A DNA stretch of 64,000 bases from Flavobacterium anhuiense (GCF_900101855.1 NZ_FMVC01000004.1:496001-560000); one strand, 5' to 3'. Positions 54,066 through 63,298 are shown, counted from the first letter of the stretch. Numbers and translations: made by a program. The notes: generated by a model not told the origin, from the sequence alone.

Positions 54066-55484
54066 CTAATAGGCGTTTTCTTCTCCTTTAAAAATATTGA
54101 TAATAGTCTTTACAATAATTTTAATGTCAAGCAGAAAACTCCAGTTTTCGATATACCAAATATCATATTCCACTCTGTTCTCCATATCGCTTAAGACTTT
54201 TGTTTCTCCTCTAAAGCCATTTACCTGCGCCCAGCCCGTAATTCCAGGTTTGGCATATTGACGCACCAAATAATTATTAATAAGATCACTGTACTCTTTA
54301 GCGAGATTAACCATATGAGGTCTTGGACCTACGACAGACATATCGCCAAGAAAGACATTAAAAAATTGTGGCAGTTCGTCTATACTCGTTTTTCGGATAA
54401 AAGCACCAAATTTGGTAATTCGGCTGTCTCCTTTTTCAGCTTGTTTTTTATGAGCCATACCATTTACATACATACTTCTAAATTTTATGCACATAAACGA
54501 CCTGTTGTCTCTTCCTGATCTTTCCTGCTTAAAAAAGACAGGGCCAGGCGACTCCAGTTTTATAATGAGCATAATAATCGGGAACAGCCACGGAAATACG
54601 AGTAAAATAACTAGACTCGAAAAACAAACATCAAAAGCTTTTTTTAAAAGTCTGTTTGAAGCAAACTCTAAAGGTTCTGGACGAAACATTAAAACTGGCG
54701 TATTTTCATAAAAAGCAACTTCTACTTTGCTTGCTTTTGTATAAAGCTGAAAATCGGGAATGAATTTGATACGAATCATATTTTGCTCGCAAATTCTGGT
54801 CAATTCATTAATGATTTCGATATTGTCAATATGCAGCGCCACATACATTTCGTCAATTTTTTTATCGATAACAAACTTTTCAACGTCATCGAATCTCCCA
54901 ACAATCAAATCGGAATCAACTACCTGATTATTATTTGTTTCATCAAAAAAACCCAAAAAACGATATCCGAAAGTTAAATCCTTTGCAAGCACTTTACGAA
55001 TTTTTTCTCCAGATTCATTTGCTCCAACAATTATAAAAGTTTTAAAATTATATCCTTGTGCTCGAACGTACTTTAAAAGCTTCATTGAACAATATCGCGA
55101 AATCATGAGCAGTCCAAAAAATATCAGATAAAAATAAACCAATCGAAGTCTTGAAATATCAACGTATTTTAAGTAAACGACAAATATCGACACTAAAGCC
55201 GCATGAATAGAGATCTTTTTGATTGTTCTCCATAAGATCGATTCGATTGGTTCTACCCTCACGCTTCGATTGGAATCTTTTTGAAGCAGTAAAGCAACCC
55301 ATATTAAAACAGCCAAAAGCGAAATGGTTCTTTCGTCTTTAGATAAAAGTTTGTCTAAATTGCCAAATCTAGCCAATGCAGAAAGAATAGTCGCAAGATT
55401 TAATAATACAATATCAACTACTACAAACAAAAGTTTATAATAACGTGAAATTCGGTAATGTGATAATTTTTGTAAAATTTTCAT
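54066..55484 (-). CDS. Polyprenyl glycosylphosphotransferase (WcaJ/WbaP-like)
   Basis: 472 residues from the ATG at 55482-55484; a GTG at 55529 would add 15 less typical residues. N-terminal 4-5 transmembrane helices, a CoA-binding/Rossmann middle region (TFIIVGANESGEKIRKVL) and the C-terminal bacterial sugar-transferase domain with KRAF-type FKQERSGRDNRSFMCIKFRSMYVNG and TSIDELPQFFNVFLGDMSVVGPRP. It transfers a sugar-1-phosphate to undecaprenyl phosphate, starting exopolysaccharide synthesis. Confidence 0.94.
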   Translation of the reverse strand: MKILQKLSHYRISRYYKLLFVVVDIVLLNLATILSALARFGNLDKLLSKDERTISLLAVLIWVALLLQKDSNRSVRVEPIESILWRTIKKISIHAALVSIFVVYLKYVDISRLRLVYFYLIFFGLLMISRYCSMKLLKYVRAQGYNFKTFIIVGANESGEKIRKVLAKDLTFGYRFLGFFDETNNNQVVDSDLIVGRFDDVEKFVIDKKIDEMYVALHIDNIEIINELTRICEQNMIRIKFIPDFQLYTKASKVEVAFYENTPVLMFRPEPLEFASNRLLKKAFDVCFSSLVILLVFPWLFPIIMLIIKLESPGPVFFKQERSGRDNRSFMCIKFRSMYVNGMAHKKQAEKGDSRITKFGAFIRKTSIDELPQFFNVFLGDMSVVGPRPHMVNLAKEYSDLINNYLVRQYAKPGITGWAQVNGFRGETKVLSDMENRVEYDIWYIENWSFLLDIKIIVKTIINIFKGEENAY

Positions 55485-55634
55485 TGCGGGGCTTCGTTTT
55501 ATCCAAAAGAATAAAAAAGACTTTTGCACTTAAAGTCAATGCAAAATAACACTTAAATTATATTTTTTGAATACTTATTTCATTCTATTATTTAAAACTT
55601 TACTTTTATCTTATGCAGACTTAACATTGCACTC

Positions 55635-56600
55635 ATGCTAAAAATTCTATTTTTCTTCCTGACCATCACCGCTTCGGTTTATTCTCAAATTCCCGGCTGT
55701 ACAGATCCACAGGCAGAAAATTACAATGCTGCATCTGGACAAAACAACGGAAGCTGCAGCTATAAAAATCTGAAAATAAAGCCCGAATATTCTTTTCAGT
55801 TAAGCGATTCGTTAAAAGAAACTTCTGGGTTAATTGCCTTCGAAAATCTGCTTTGGACACATAATGATGATCACGATAAAACAATTTACGGATTAGATTC
55901 TTTAGGAAAAATTAAAAAGAAAATCGTTTTGGAACAGGCAGTAAATCACGATTGGGAAGAAATCTCGCAGGACAGTACGCACATTTATATAGGAGATTTT
56001 GGAAATAATTATGCCGGAAATCGATCGGATTTGAAAATTCTTAAAATCGAAAAAAAATCTTTTATGGAAGGCAATCCTAATATTGAAACTATTTCTTTTG
56101 CCTATTCTGATCAAACCGACTTTTCTCGTTCAAAACCCAACAAAACCGATTTTGACTGCGAAGCTTTTATTGTTTCTAAAGACAGTATTTATCTGTTTAC
56201 CAAACAATGGAAATCGTCTAAAACCAATATTTATGTTTTGTCGAAACAAGAAGGAACACAAATTGCAAGATTTAAGGCAACACTCGATACCAAAGGTTTG
56301 GTTACTGGCGGTACTTATTTGGAAGATAAAAAACTCATTACTTTGTGCGGCTATACCAAAGTTGGAAAACCATTTTTGTATCTGCTTTACGATTTTAAAA
56401 ATCAGGATTTTTTATCTGGAAATAAAAGACGCATCGATTTAAAACTTCCTTTTCATCAAGTAGAAGGAATTGCAACAAAAGACGGATTGCATTATTTTAT
56501 TACGAATGAATCTTTGGTTCGCAAACCTGTCTTAAACAATCCACAGCAAATTCATTATTTAGATTTGAGTTCTGCATTGGGTTCGTATCTCCATAAATAA
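55635..56600 (+). CDS. Secreted beta-propeller-like protein of unknown function
   Basis: 321 residues. Signal peptide to ~17 (SVYSQ). Residues 20-43 hold the Bacteroidota motif GCTDPQAENYNAASG...GSC. The rest alternates short strands with GLIAFENLLWTHNDDHDKTIYGLDSLGKI, HDWEEISQDSTHIYIGDFGNN and a DFDCEAFIV segment, suggesting a six- or seven-blade propeller that may bind a sugar or metal. No catalytic signature recognised. Confidence 0.7.
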   Translation: MLKILFFFLTITASVYSQIPGCTDPQAENYNAASGQNNGSCSYKNLKIKPEYSFQLSDSLKETSGLIAFENLLWTHNDDHDKTIYGLDSLGKIKKKIVLEQAVNHDWEEISQDSTHIYIGDFGNNYAGNRSDLKILKIEKKSFMEGNPNIETISFAYSDQTDFSRSKPNKTDFDCEAFIVSKDSIYLFTKQWKSSKTNIYVLSKQEGTQIARFKATLDTKGLVTGGTYLEDKKLITLCGYTKVGKPFLYLLYDFKNQDFLSGNKRRIDLKLPFHQVEGIATKDGLHYFITNESLVRKPVLNNPQQIHYLDLSSALGSYLHK

Positions 56601-56631
56601 TTCGAAAATGCAAGATAATAGTTTACTTTTG
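56601..56631 (+). promoter_or_regulatory. Bacteroidota-type promoter for the ABC-F gene
   Basis: TTCG (56601-56604), exactly 19 nt, then TACTTTTG (56624-56631): one mismatch to TTTG-N19-TAnnTTTG, 59 nt before the GTG start. Confidence 0.55.
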
Positions 56632-56690
56632 CAGAAAGTTGTGATTTAGAAACATTCATAACTCATAATTTATAACTTATAATTACAAAA

Positions 56691-58556
56691 GTGAATTACT
56701 TATCTGTAGAAAATATTTCAAAGTCATTTGGAGAAAGAGTCCTTTTTGACAACATTTCTTTTGGAATCAACAAAGACCAAAAAATCGCTTTTATTGCAAA
56801 AAATGGTTCTGGAAAAACCACTATGATGAACATCATTAACGGAGTTGAAGAACCAGATACAGGACAAGTTGTTTTAAGAAAAGGAATCAGAATGGCGTTT
56901 CTTTCACAAGACAATAATCTTCAGGATGAACTTACGATTGAAGAAAGTATTTTCGCCTCAGACAATGAAACTTTAAAAGTTATCGAGGCTTATGAAAAAG
57001 CTTTAGAAAATCCTTCAGACGAAGAAGCTTACCAAAAAGCTTTTGACGCGATGGATCAGCACAATGCATGGGATTTTGAAACGCAATACAAACAGATTTT
57101 ATTTAAATTAAAACTGGAAGATTTTAAACTTAAAGTAAAAAATCTTTCTGGGGGACAAAAAAAACGTCTTTCATTGGCTATAATTCTAATCAATCGCCCA
57201 GATTTATTGATTTTGGATGAGCCAACCAACCATTTGGATTTAGAAATGATCGAATGGCTTGAAAGTTATTTTGCCAAAGAAAATATTACGCTATTTATGG
57301 TAACGCACGACCGTTTCTTTTTGGAACGTGTTTGTAATGAAATTATCGAATTAGACAACGGAAAGTTGTATCAATACAGAGGAAATTACTCTTACTATCT
57401 TCAGAAAAAAGAAGAAAGAATCACTTCTGAAAACGCCAGTATTGACAAAGCGAAAAACCTTTTTGTAAAAGAATTAGAATGGATGCGCCGCCAGCCGAAA
57501 GCGAGAACTACCAAATCTAAATCGCGTCAGGACGATTTTTACATTATTAAAGAAAAAGCACAAAGCCGAAGAAAAGAAAACAAAGTTGAGCTTGAAATTA
57601 ATATGGAAAGAATGGGAAGCAAAATTATCGAGCTTCATAAACTTTCTAAAAAATTCAAAGACAGAGTTATTCTGGACAATTTCAGTTTTGATTTTCAGCG
57701 TGGCGAAAGAATCGGAATTATCGGTAAAAACGGAACTGGAAAATCTACTTTCTTAAACCTGCTTACAGGAACAATTCCGCCAGACAGCGGGCGCGTTGTA
57801 AAAGGTGACACGATAAAAGTGGGTTATTATACGCAATCTGGAATTAATCCAAAACCAGGTCAGCGCGTTATCGACGTTATTAAAGAATACGGAGAATATA
57901 TTCCGCTGGCAAAAGGAAAGATTATTTCGGCTTCCCAGCTTTTAGAGCGTTTTCTTTTTGATGCGAAAAAACAATACGATTATGTCGAAAAATTGAGCGG
58001 TGGCGAATTAAAACGTTTGTATTTGTGTACCGTTTTGATTCAGAATCCAAACTTTTTGATTCTAGATGAGCCAACAAACGATTTGGATATTGTAACGCTT
58101 AATGTTTTGGAAAGCTTCCTTTTAGATTATCCTGGATGTTTATTAGTGGTTTCTCACGACCGTTACTTTATGGACAAAATTGTAGATCATTTATTTGTTT
58201 TTAGAGGAAATGGAATTATCGAAAATTTCCCAGGAAATTATTCTGATTTCCGTGCTTATGAAGACAGCGCCGATGTCTCTGTTGCAAAAGAAGATACAAA
58301 AACAGAGAAAAAAGACTGGAAACAAAACAATACATCTGGAAATCTGACTTTTAACGAACAAAAAGAATATCAGAAAATCGAACGAGAGATTAAAGACTTA
58401 GAAATCGAAAAAGCCAAAATAGAACAGTTATTCTCTGACGGAAAAGTTGCTGATGCTGATATCGAGAAAAAAGCCAATGAACTTCAAAATATAATCAATA
58501 AAATAGATGCGAAAGAAGAACGCTGGTTTGAACTTTCTGCTAAACTGGAAGGGTAG
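56691..58556 (+). CDS. ABC-F ATPase (Uup-like)
   Basis: 621 residues from a GTG at 56691. Two ATP-binding cassettes without membrane helices: NBD1 with AKNGSGKTTMM, LSGGQKKRLSLA and LILDEPTNHLDLEMIEWL; NBD2 with GKNGTGKSTFL, LSGGELKRLYL and LILDEPTNDLDIVTLNVL. The C-terminal coiled coil (~545-615) is the Uup type. The first Walker A has Ala in place of its first Gly. ABC-F proteins act on the ribosome or, for Uup, in DNA/ribosome maintenance. A mobile-looking element starts 2 nt after its stop. Confidence 0.93.
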   Translation: MNYLSVENISKSFGERVLFDNISFGINKDQKIAFIAKNGSGKTTMMNIINGVEEPDTGQVVLRKGIRMAFLSQDNNLQDELTIEESIFASDNETLKVIEAYEKALENPSDEEAYQKAFDAMDQHNAWDFETQYKQILFKLKLEDFKLKVKNLSGGQKKRLSLAIILINRPDLLILDEPTNHLDLEMIEWLESYFAKENITLFMVTHDRFFLERVCNEIIELDNGKLYQYRGNYSYYLQKKEERITSENASIDKAKNLFVKELEWMRRQPKARTTKSKSRQDDFYIIKEKAQSRRKENKVELEINMERMGSKIIELHKLSKKFKDRVILDNFSFDFQRGERIGIIGKNGTGKSTFLNLLTGTIPPDSGRVVKGDTIKVGYYTQSGINPKPGQRVIDVIKEYGEYIPLAKGKIISASQLLERFLFDAKKQYDYVEKLSGGELKRLYLCTVLIQNPNFLILDEPTNDLDIVTLNVLESFLLDYPGCLLVVSHDRYFMDKIVDHLFVFRGNGIIENFPGNYSDFRAYEDSADVSVAKEDTKTEKKDWKQNNTSGNLTFNEQKEYQKIEREIKDLEIEKAKIEQLFSDGKVADADIEKKANELQNIINKIDAKEERWFELSAKLEG

Positions 58557-58557
58557 G

Positions 58558-59054
58558 TTTAGTTTCCAGTCGCAGTCGCAGTTTTCAGTTTTTATTCTTT
58601 TTAGAAAGAAAATTCTTAATTTAGCTAAAAAATAAATTATGGATTTTAAAGAATTATTAGCCTATAAAAAGTCGTTTGAACTTGCTATGGAAATTTTTGA
58701 ATTATCAAAAACGTTTCCTAAAGAAGAAAGATTTTCACTAACCGATCAAGTACGCCGATCTTCAAGAAGTGTTGCTGCTAATATTGCTGAATCATATAGA
58801 AAAAGGAGATATACAAATCATTTTATAAGCAAATTAACTGATAGCGATGCTGAAAACTCAGAAACAAACACATGGCTACAGTTTTCGTTAGAATGCCAAT
58901 ATATTTCAAAAGAAACATTTGATAGACTAAATATTAAAAATCTCGAAGTTGGAAGATTGATAAATTATATGATCAACAACCCTAGTAAATTTGGATGCAG
59001 TCAGAACTAATGATTGCTACAAAACTGAAAACTGCGACCGCGACTGAGACTAAA
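58558..59054 (+). mobile_element. IVS-like element: four-helix-bundle gene between inverted repeats
   Basis: About 497 nt. Left repeat 58567-58592 (starts CAGTCGCAGTCGCAG) and right repeat 59021-59046 are inverted 26-mers with one mismatch; the pairing extends outward to 58558 and 59054 with one gap and one mismatch. The only gene inside is the S23-family four-helix-bundle protein. This is the layout of intervening sequences in 23S rRNA genes, but here between an ABC-F gene and a lipoprotein gene. A related gene-less copy lies at 46241-46321. Mobility is inferred. Confidence 0.65.
58639..59010 (+). CDS. Four-helix-bundle protein (S23/IVP family)
   Basis: 123 residues, cytosolic. The family pattern is clear: FKELLAYKKSFELAMEIFELSKTFPKEERFSLTDQVRRSSRSVAANIAESYRKRR, then helices 3-4 (NHFISKLTDSDAENSETNTWLQFSLECQYISKE). 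Proteins of this type are encoded in 23S rRNA intervening sequences and resemble the Avd accessory protein of diversity-generating retroelements; they bind nucleic acid as oligomers. The gene is enclosed by inverted repeats. No reverse transcriptase or template repeat is nearby. Confidence 0.92.
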   Translation: MDFKELLAYKKSFELAMEIFELSKTFPKEERFSLTDQVRRSSRSVAANIAESYRKRRYTNHFISKLTDSDAENSETNTWLQFSLECQYISKETFDRLNIKNLEVGRLINYMINNPSKFGCSQN

Positions 59055-59098
59055 AACTATTTTACTATATTCGACACATTAAAAAATAAAATATCAAA

Positions 59099-59572
59099 AT
59101 GAAAAAATTATTAGTCGCCCTATTTACTTTAACATTATTCATTTCTTGTGCAAACTCTGAGAAAGATACACCTGCAACTCCTCCAAAAGATTATACTCAA
59201 GAAAACGACAAAGAAATCACAGATTATTTAACCAAAAATAATTTAACTGCAACCAAAAGTGAGTCTGGTTTATATTATATCATTAACGAACCTGGCACGG
59301 GCGTGCAGCCAACTGCTTCTTCAAAAGTAACTGTGGCATACAAAGGCTATTTCACCAATGGAAATATTTTTGACCAAAGTAACTCGAGCGGCATTACATT
59401 TCCACTTTCTGAAGTAATTAAAGGCTGGACAGAAGGAATTCCGTATTTTAAAGAAGGCGGAAGCGGAGTTCTGCTTATCCCTTCTCATTTAGCATATGGG
59501 AGTTATCCACGTCCTGGAATACCAGCCGGATCAGTTCTTATTTTTGATGTGAAATTGATTAAAGTAAATTAA
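59099..59572 (+). CDS. FKBP-type peptidyl-prolyl isomerase lipoprotein
   Basis: 157 residues. Lipobox FISC gives Cys17. FKBP domain ~60-155: VTVAYKGYFTNGNIFDQSNSSGITFPLSEVIKGWTEGIPYFKEGGSGVLLIPSHLAYGS, with the conserved Tyr, Phe, Asp and Trp pocket residues. It catalyses cis-trans proline isomerisation in the envelope. Such proteins are linked to gliding and T9SS in flavobacteria (GldI), but this one is not clearly GldI. Confidence 0.93.
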   Translation: MKKLLVALFTLTLFISCANSEKDTPATPPKDYTQENDKEITDYLTKNNLTATKSESGLYYIINEPGTGVQPTASSKVTVAYKGYFTNGNIFDQSNSSGITFPLSEVIKGWTEGIPYFKEGGSGVLLIPSHLAYGSYPRPGIPAGSVLIFDVKLIKVN

Positions 59573-59593
59573 TATTTCATTTTAGACCTCTAA

Positions 59594-60373
59594 ATGTTGT
59601 TTCAAATACAATCTTATTTAAAATTTCTTTGGTATTCTAAAAACGAACACGCGGTTCATTCGCCATTTGTTTTTAGTCTGCTGACAAAATGTTTTTATGA
59701 CAAGAAATCTAAGCCAGAATATGCCACTCTTAAAAAGTATAGAAAAACACTTTTAGAGAATAAAAACTTTATTGAAGTGACCGATTTTGGAGCGGGTTCG
59801 AGAGTTTTCAAATCCAATAGAAGACAGATTTCTAAAATTGTGCAAACAGCTGGAATTTCACCAAAACGTGCCGAATTATTGTTTCGAGTTACCAATTACT
59901 TTAAACCAGAAAAAATCCTAGAAATAGGAACATCTTTAGGCTTAGCAACTGCGGCTTTGGCTTTAGGAAATCCAAAAGCGAAAGTGGTTACGATTGAAGG
60001 CTGTCCAAACACCGCAAATGTTGCTCAGAATCAATTAACTGAATTTGATTGCCATAATGTTGAAAATGTAATTTCTGAGTTTGAATCTTTTTTGATTTCT
60101 GAGAACATTCAAGCAACAAATTACGATCTGATATATTTCGACGGAAATCATTCAAAAAAAGCAACTCTAGAATATTTTGAACTTCTATTACCAACAATCA
60201 ACAATGATTCTGTTTGGATTTTCGATGATATCCATTGGTCAGAAGACATGGAAGAAGCTTGGGAAATGATTAAAACCCATCCTCAGGTAAAAGTCACAAT
60301 TGACACTTTTCAATGGGGATTTGTATTCTTTAGACGAGAACAGCCAAAAGAGCATTTTATAATACGAACATAA
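59594..60373 (+). CDS. Class I SAM-dependent methyltransferase
   Basis: 259 residues. The SAM-binding motif KILEIGTSLGLATAALALG (residues ~112-130) is followed by VVTIEGCPNTANVAQNQL and LIYFDGNHSKKATLEYFE with WIFDDIHWSEDMEEAW, the O-methyltransferase-like pattern with acidic metal-site residues. Substrate unknown. 21 nt after the FKBP gene, possibly cotranscribed. A pseudogene of an XRE regulator begins directly at its stop. Confidence 0.87.
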   Translation: MLFQIQSYLKFLWYSKNEHAVHSPFVFSLLTKCFYDKKSKPEYATLKKYRKTLLENKNFIEVTDFGAGSRVFKSNRRQISKIVQTAGISPKRAELLFRVTNYFKPEKILEIGTSLGLATAALALGNPKAKVVTIEGCPNTANVAQNQLTEFDCHNVENVISEFESFLISENIQATNYDLIYFDGNHSKKATLEYFELLLPTINNDSVWIFDDIHWSEDMEEAWEMIKTHPQVKVTIDTFQWGFVFFRREQPKEHFIIRT

Positions 60374-60551
60374 ACAAGAAGCATTGGCTTATGATTTGGT
60401 AGAAGACTGGACATAGAAGAAAATTTCTATGCTGGAACAGAAAGACATGATCGAAGACAGCTTGTTAAAACTAATCTCAAATTATTTGAAAATTCCTATT
60501 GAAGCTTTTCAAAATTTTGATGAAGAACAGACTGTTTATGTTATTGCGTAA
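60372..60551 (+). pseudogene. Remnant of an XRE-type helix-turn-helix regulator
   Basis: One frame reads KQEALAYDLVEDWT, then a TAG at 60414-60416, then KKISMLEQKDMIEDSLL and continues to TAA at 60549-60551 with PIEAFQNFDEEQT. This matches the Bacteroidota XRE regulator pattern in which Gln stands where the TAG is (DWTQKKIS). The N-terminal helices and the C-terminal half are missing, so it is a truncated gene with a nonsense mutation. Confidence 0.7.
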
Positions 60552-60597
60552 ATAACACAATTATTCCTATATTTGGCACAACTCAAATATAAAACTA

Positions 60598-61596
60598 ATG
60601 TATTCTATTCACAAAAAAACAAAAAGAAGATTGTTAAATAAAAATTGTTTAGCAGGATTATTTTTATTATTAGGAACAATTGTAAACGCTCAATTTTTAG
60701 CACAGACATTCTCTGCCGATTTAAATACATTCGCTAATGATTTAGCTATTTATACCCCAGCCACACTAAATAAGCCTTCAAATTTCGGCACTGTTTTAGC
60801 ACTTCGGTACTGGGAAGGGCCTGGAACTTCTGATTGGAGAAGCCAATTGGCATTTGGCACTGAAAATGAGCTTTACTATAGACAATCAACAAACAATGGT
60901 GGAACTGTATGGTCATCTTGGAATAAAGTATACCATTCAGGAAATCTCAACAACAATCAAACTGATTTTCACGCAAAAAATTTAACTGCAAAAGAACTAG
61001 CAATCTATAGCAATGAAAGCGTAAACGGGTGGGGCATTTCACATCTTTATTGGCAAGGTCATTCATTAATTATGGGATCTCCAAAAGGAGCTTATGCTCA
61101 TAATAGCATAATATTGAGACCTGGAGGAGCAACAAATGGTGTTTTAGAAAGTACATTTGAAATAGATGCAGCCAACGAAATAGACAATTACGATACTCGC
61201 ATACGTTTTGCAACATCTGGCAGTTCATTTATAAATGCAGGAAATGTTGGAATAGGCACAAAGAATCCTCAAAATAAATTAGACGTTAATGGTACCATTC
61301 ATTCAAAAGAAGTCAAAGTTGATATGGATGGGTGGTCAGATTTCGTTTTTAAAAAAGAATATAATTTACCAACCCTACTAGAGGTTGAAAAACACATTAA
61401 CGAAAAAGGGCATTTAGAAAATATTCCGAGTGAAAAAGAAGTTATCAAAAACGGCATAAATTTGGGCGAAATGGATGCTAAACTTCTCCAAAAAATTGAA
61501 GAGCTAACATTATATGTAATAGATTTAAATAAAAAATTAGAAGAACAAAACAAAGAGCTAGAACAAATGAAAAAAGAACTAGCAAGTAAAAAATAA
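60598..61596 (+). CDS. Secreted tail-fibre-like protein with pyocin-knob domain
   Basis: 332 residues. The signal-like segment CLAGLFLLLGTIVNAQ ends near 32. A knob domain (~55-120) has RYWEGPGTSDWRSQLAFGTENELYYRQS and WSSWNKVYHSGN. A middle region ends in NVGIGTKNPQNKLDVNGTIHS (~220-240), and a C-terminal coiled coil (~295-330, KIEELTLYVIDLNKKLEEQNKELEQMKKELA) probably trimerises it. It looks like a phage/pyocin fibre tip turned into a surface protein. No phage genes are nearby. Confidence 0.85.
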   Translation: MYSIHKKTKRRLLNKNCLAGLFLLLGTIVNAQFLAQTFSADLNTFANDLAIYTPATLNKPSNFGTVLALRYWEGPGTSDWRSQLAFGTENELYYRQSTNNGGTVWSSWNKVYHSGNLNNNQTDFHAKNLTAKELAIYSNESVNGWGISHLYWQGHSLIMGSPKGAYAHNSIILRPGGATNGVLESTFEIDAANEIDNYDTRIRFATSGSSFINAGNVGIGTKNPQNKLDVNGTIHSKEVKVDMDGWSDFVFKKEYNLPTLLEVEKHINEKGHLENIPSEKEVIKNGINLGEMDAKLLQKIEELTLYVIDLNKKLEEQNKELEQMKKELASKK

Positions 61597-61602
61597 AAAA
61601 AT

Positions 61603-61630
61603 AAAAGACGATCATTTCTGATCGTCTTTT
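61603..61630. terminator. Bidirectional terminator
   Basis: AAAAGACGATCA (61603-61614) pairs perfectly with TGATCGTCTTTT (61619-61630), 4-nt loop, between convergent genes. Confidence 0.88.
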
Positions 61631-61658
61631 TCATTTCTAATTCAAAATTTTTAAAAGT

Positions 61659-62318
61659 CTATTTTTTAGCTTCTTTATTTTCTTCAGATTTAGCTCCCAT
61701 TCTGTTTACAGTGTACATTGGTGCAAACTTAATTTTCAAACCAGCAATTTTTCTGTTATCCTCGGCTGACAAACCTTCTTTCTCAACTGTATTTTTACGG
61801 CTATCAAGCGCTTCATACATTAATTTGATTTCATCCCAGTCTTCTCTAGAATATTTATCTTTATTATTTTCTACAGTATGAACAAACTGCTGATAAACAC
61901 TATGAATATTTTGGGCATTAACCCAATTAAAATTCATATCGTCACCAATTTTTCCTGCGCCAAACAAAGCATCTCTTAACTGCTGTTTCGGACTAGGAGT
62001 TGGAGGGGCAAATTGGGCGGTCAATTCTTTTTTAAATTCTTCGTATTTAATTTTACTTGCATTTACTTTTTCAGTCGCAGCAGCATTGTCTTTAATATCT
62101 GCTAAAGCGGCTTGAGCTTCTTGAGATCTTCTATCGTATTCAGCTTCTACGCTTTTCCAATTGTCTTTCAAATCAGCGGCAGCAACATTTTTAACAGAGT
62201 CAACATACACTACATAACTTTCTACTGTTTTCTGAGCTCTTTCTTGTTTTTCATCTTTACATGATGTTAATGCTAATACTAATACTGCAATTCCTGTAGT
62301 TATTTTTATGTTTTCCAT
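61659..62318 (-). CDS. Lipoprotein of unknown function
   Basis: 219 residues. Lipobox ALTSC gives Cys20. The rest is almost all helical and highly charged (TVESYVVYVDSVKNVAAADLKDNWKSVEAEYDRRSQEAQAALADIK), with a proline-rich hinge PPTPSPKQQ near 132 and a K/E-rich end. I do not recognise the family; it is probably an envelope coiled-coil protein. Its upstream gap (62319-62609) is A/T-rich and shows no gene. Confidence 0.75.
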   Translation of the reverse strand: MENIKITTGIAVLVLALTSCKDEKQERAQKTVESYVVYVDSVKNVAAADLKDNWKSVEAEYDRRSQEAQAALADIKDNAAATEKVNASKIKYEEFKKELTAQFAPPTPSPKQQLRDALFGAGKIGDDMNFNWVNAQNIHSVYQQFVHTVENNKDKYSREDWDEIKLMYEALDSRKNTVEKEGLSAEDNRKIAGLKIKFAPMYTVNRMGAKSEENKEAKK

Positions 62319-62609
62319 AATCTTAGTTATTAATTAATTGATATATTCAAATTTACTTAATACCAATTCTAATAAATTACATTATTATCATATTTTTAAA
62401 ATAAAAAACATTTTAAAACTATAAAATATCACATATAATGAGAATTACGCAAAATTAATTCTGAATTATATAACCGCTTTTGTTTAAAAAAATCTATTTA
62501 TTAATTATCCCGGTTTTATTGTACGCCAAAACGATTTGTAACAAAAACCAATTATCAACTACTTATTCAAAAGTGTTTTGTACTTTTAAATCCAAAATTG
62601 TAAACTAAA

Positions 62610-63296
62610 ATGGCTGAACCATTAATTAAAATAACCGACATCAAACGAAATTTTACTTTAGGAAATGAGATAGTTTATGTTTTAAAGGGAATAGATCTAG
62701 AAATACAAAAAGGCGAATATGTTGCTTTAATGGGACCTTCTGGATCAGGAAAATCTACATTAATGAATTTATTGGGCTGTTTAGATACGCCAACTTCGGG
62801 TCGTTATATTTTAAATGGAAAAGATGTCAGCAAAATGAAAGATGATGAATTGGCGGAAATTAGAAACAAAGAAATTGGTTTCGTTTTTCAGACCTTCAAT
62901 CTTTTACCAAGAACAACTGCCTTAGATAATGTTGCCTTGCCAATGATTTATGCCGGTCACGGAAAATCTGAAAGAATGGCCCGCGCAACCGAGGTTTTAA
63001 AACAGGTTAATCTGGCAGACAGAATGGATCACCAGCCCAATCAGCTTTCTGGAGGACAGCGCCAGCGTGTTGCTGTTGCCCGCGCTTTGGTCAACAAGCC
63101 TTCTATAATTCTGGCCGATGAGCCAACAGGAAACTTAGACAGTAAAACTTCTGTTGAAATTATGAAGCTTTTTGGAGATATTCATGCACAAGGAAATACT
63201 GTAATCCTAGTAACTCACGAAGAAGATATTGCTGCGTATGCTCACAGAATTATCCGTTTACGAGATGGTTTAATTGAAAGCGACACGAAAAAATAA
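62610..63296 (+). CDS. ABC transporter ATP-binding protein (LolD/MacB type)
   Basis: 228 residues. Walker [14 protein letters not shown]-loop [26 protein letters not shown], signature [19 protein letters not shown], Walker [15 protein letters not shown]-loop VTHEED. The [27 protein letters not shown] block is the MacB/LolD/FtsE group pattern. It drives lipoprotein release or efflux, but the permease is not adjacent, so the partner is unknown. Confidence 0.93.
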   Translation: MAEPLIKITDIKRNFTLGNEIVYVLKGIDLEIQKGEYVALMGPSGSGKSTLMNLLGCLDTPTSGRYILNGKDVSKMKDDELAEIRNKEIGFVFQTFNLLPRTTALDNVALPMIYAGHGKSERMARATEVLKQVNLADRMDHQPNQLSGGQRQRVAVARALVNKPSIILADEPTGNLDSKTSVEIMKLFGDIHAQGNTVILVTHEEDIAAYAHRIIRLRDGLIESDTKK

Positions 63297-63298
63297 TT

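Noticed and set aside
58558..59054. Avd gene of a diversity-generating retroelement
   Set aside because: The four-helix-bundle protein resembles Avd, but no reverse transcriptase gene, template repeat or variable target is visible in the window.
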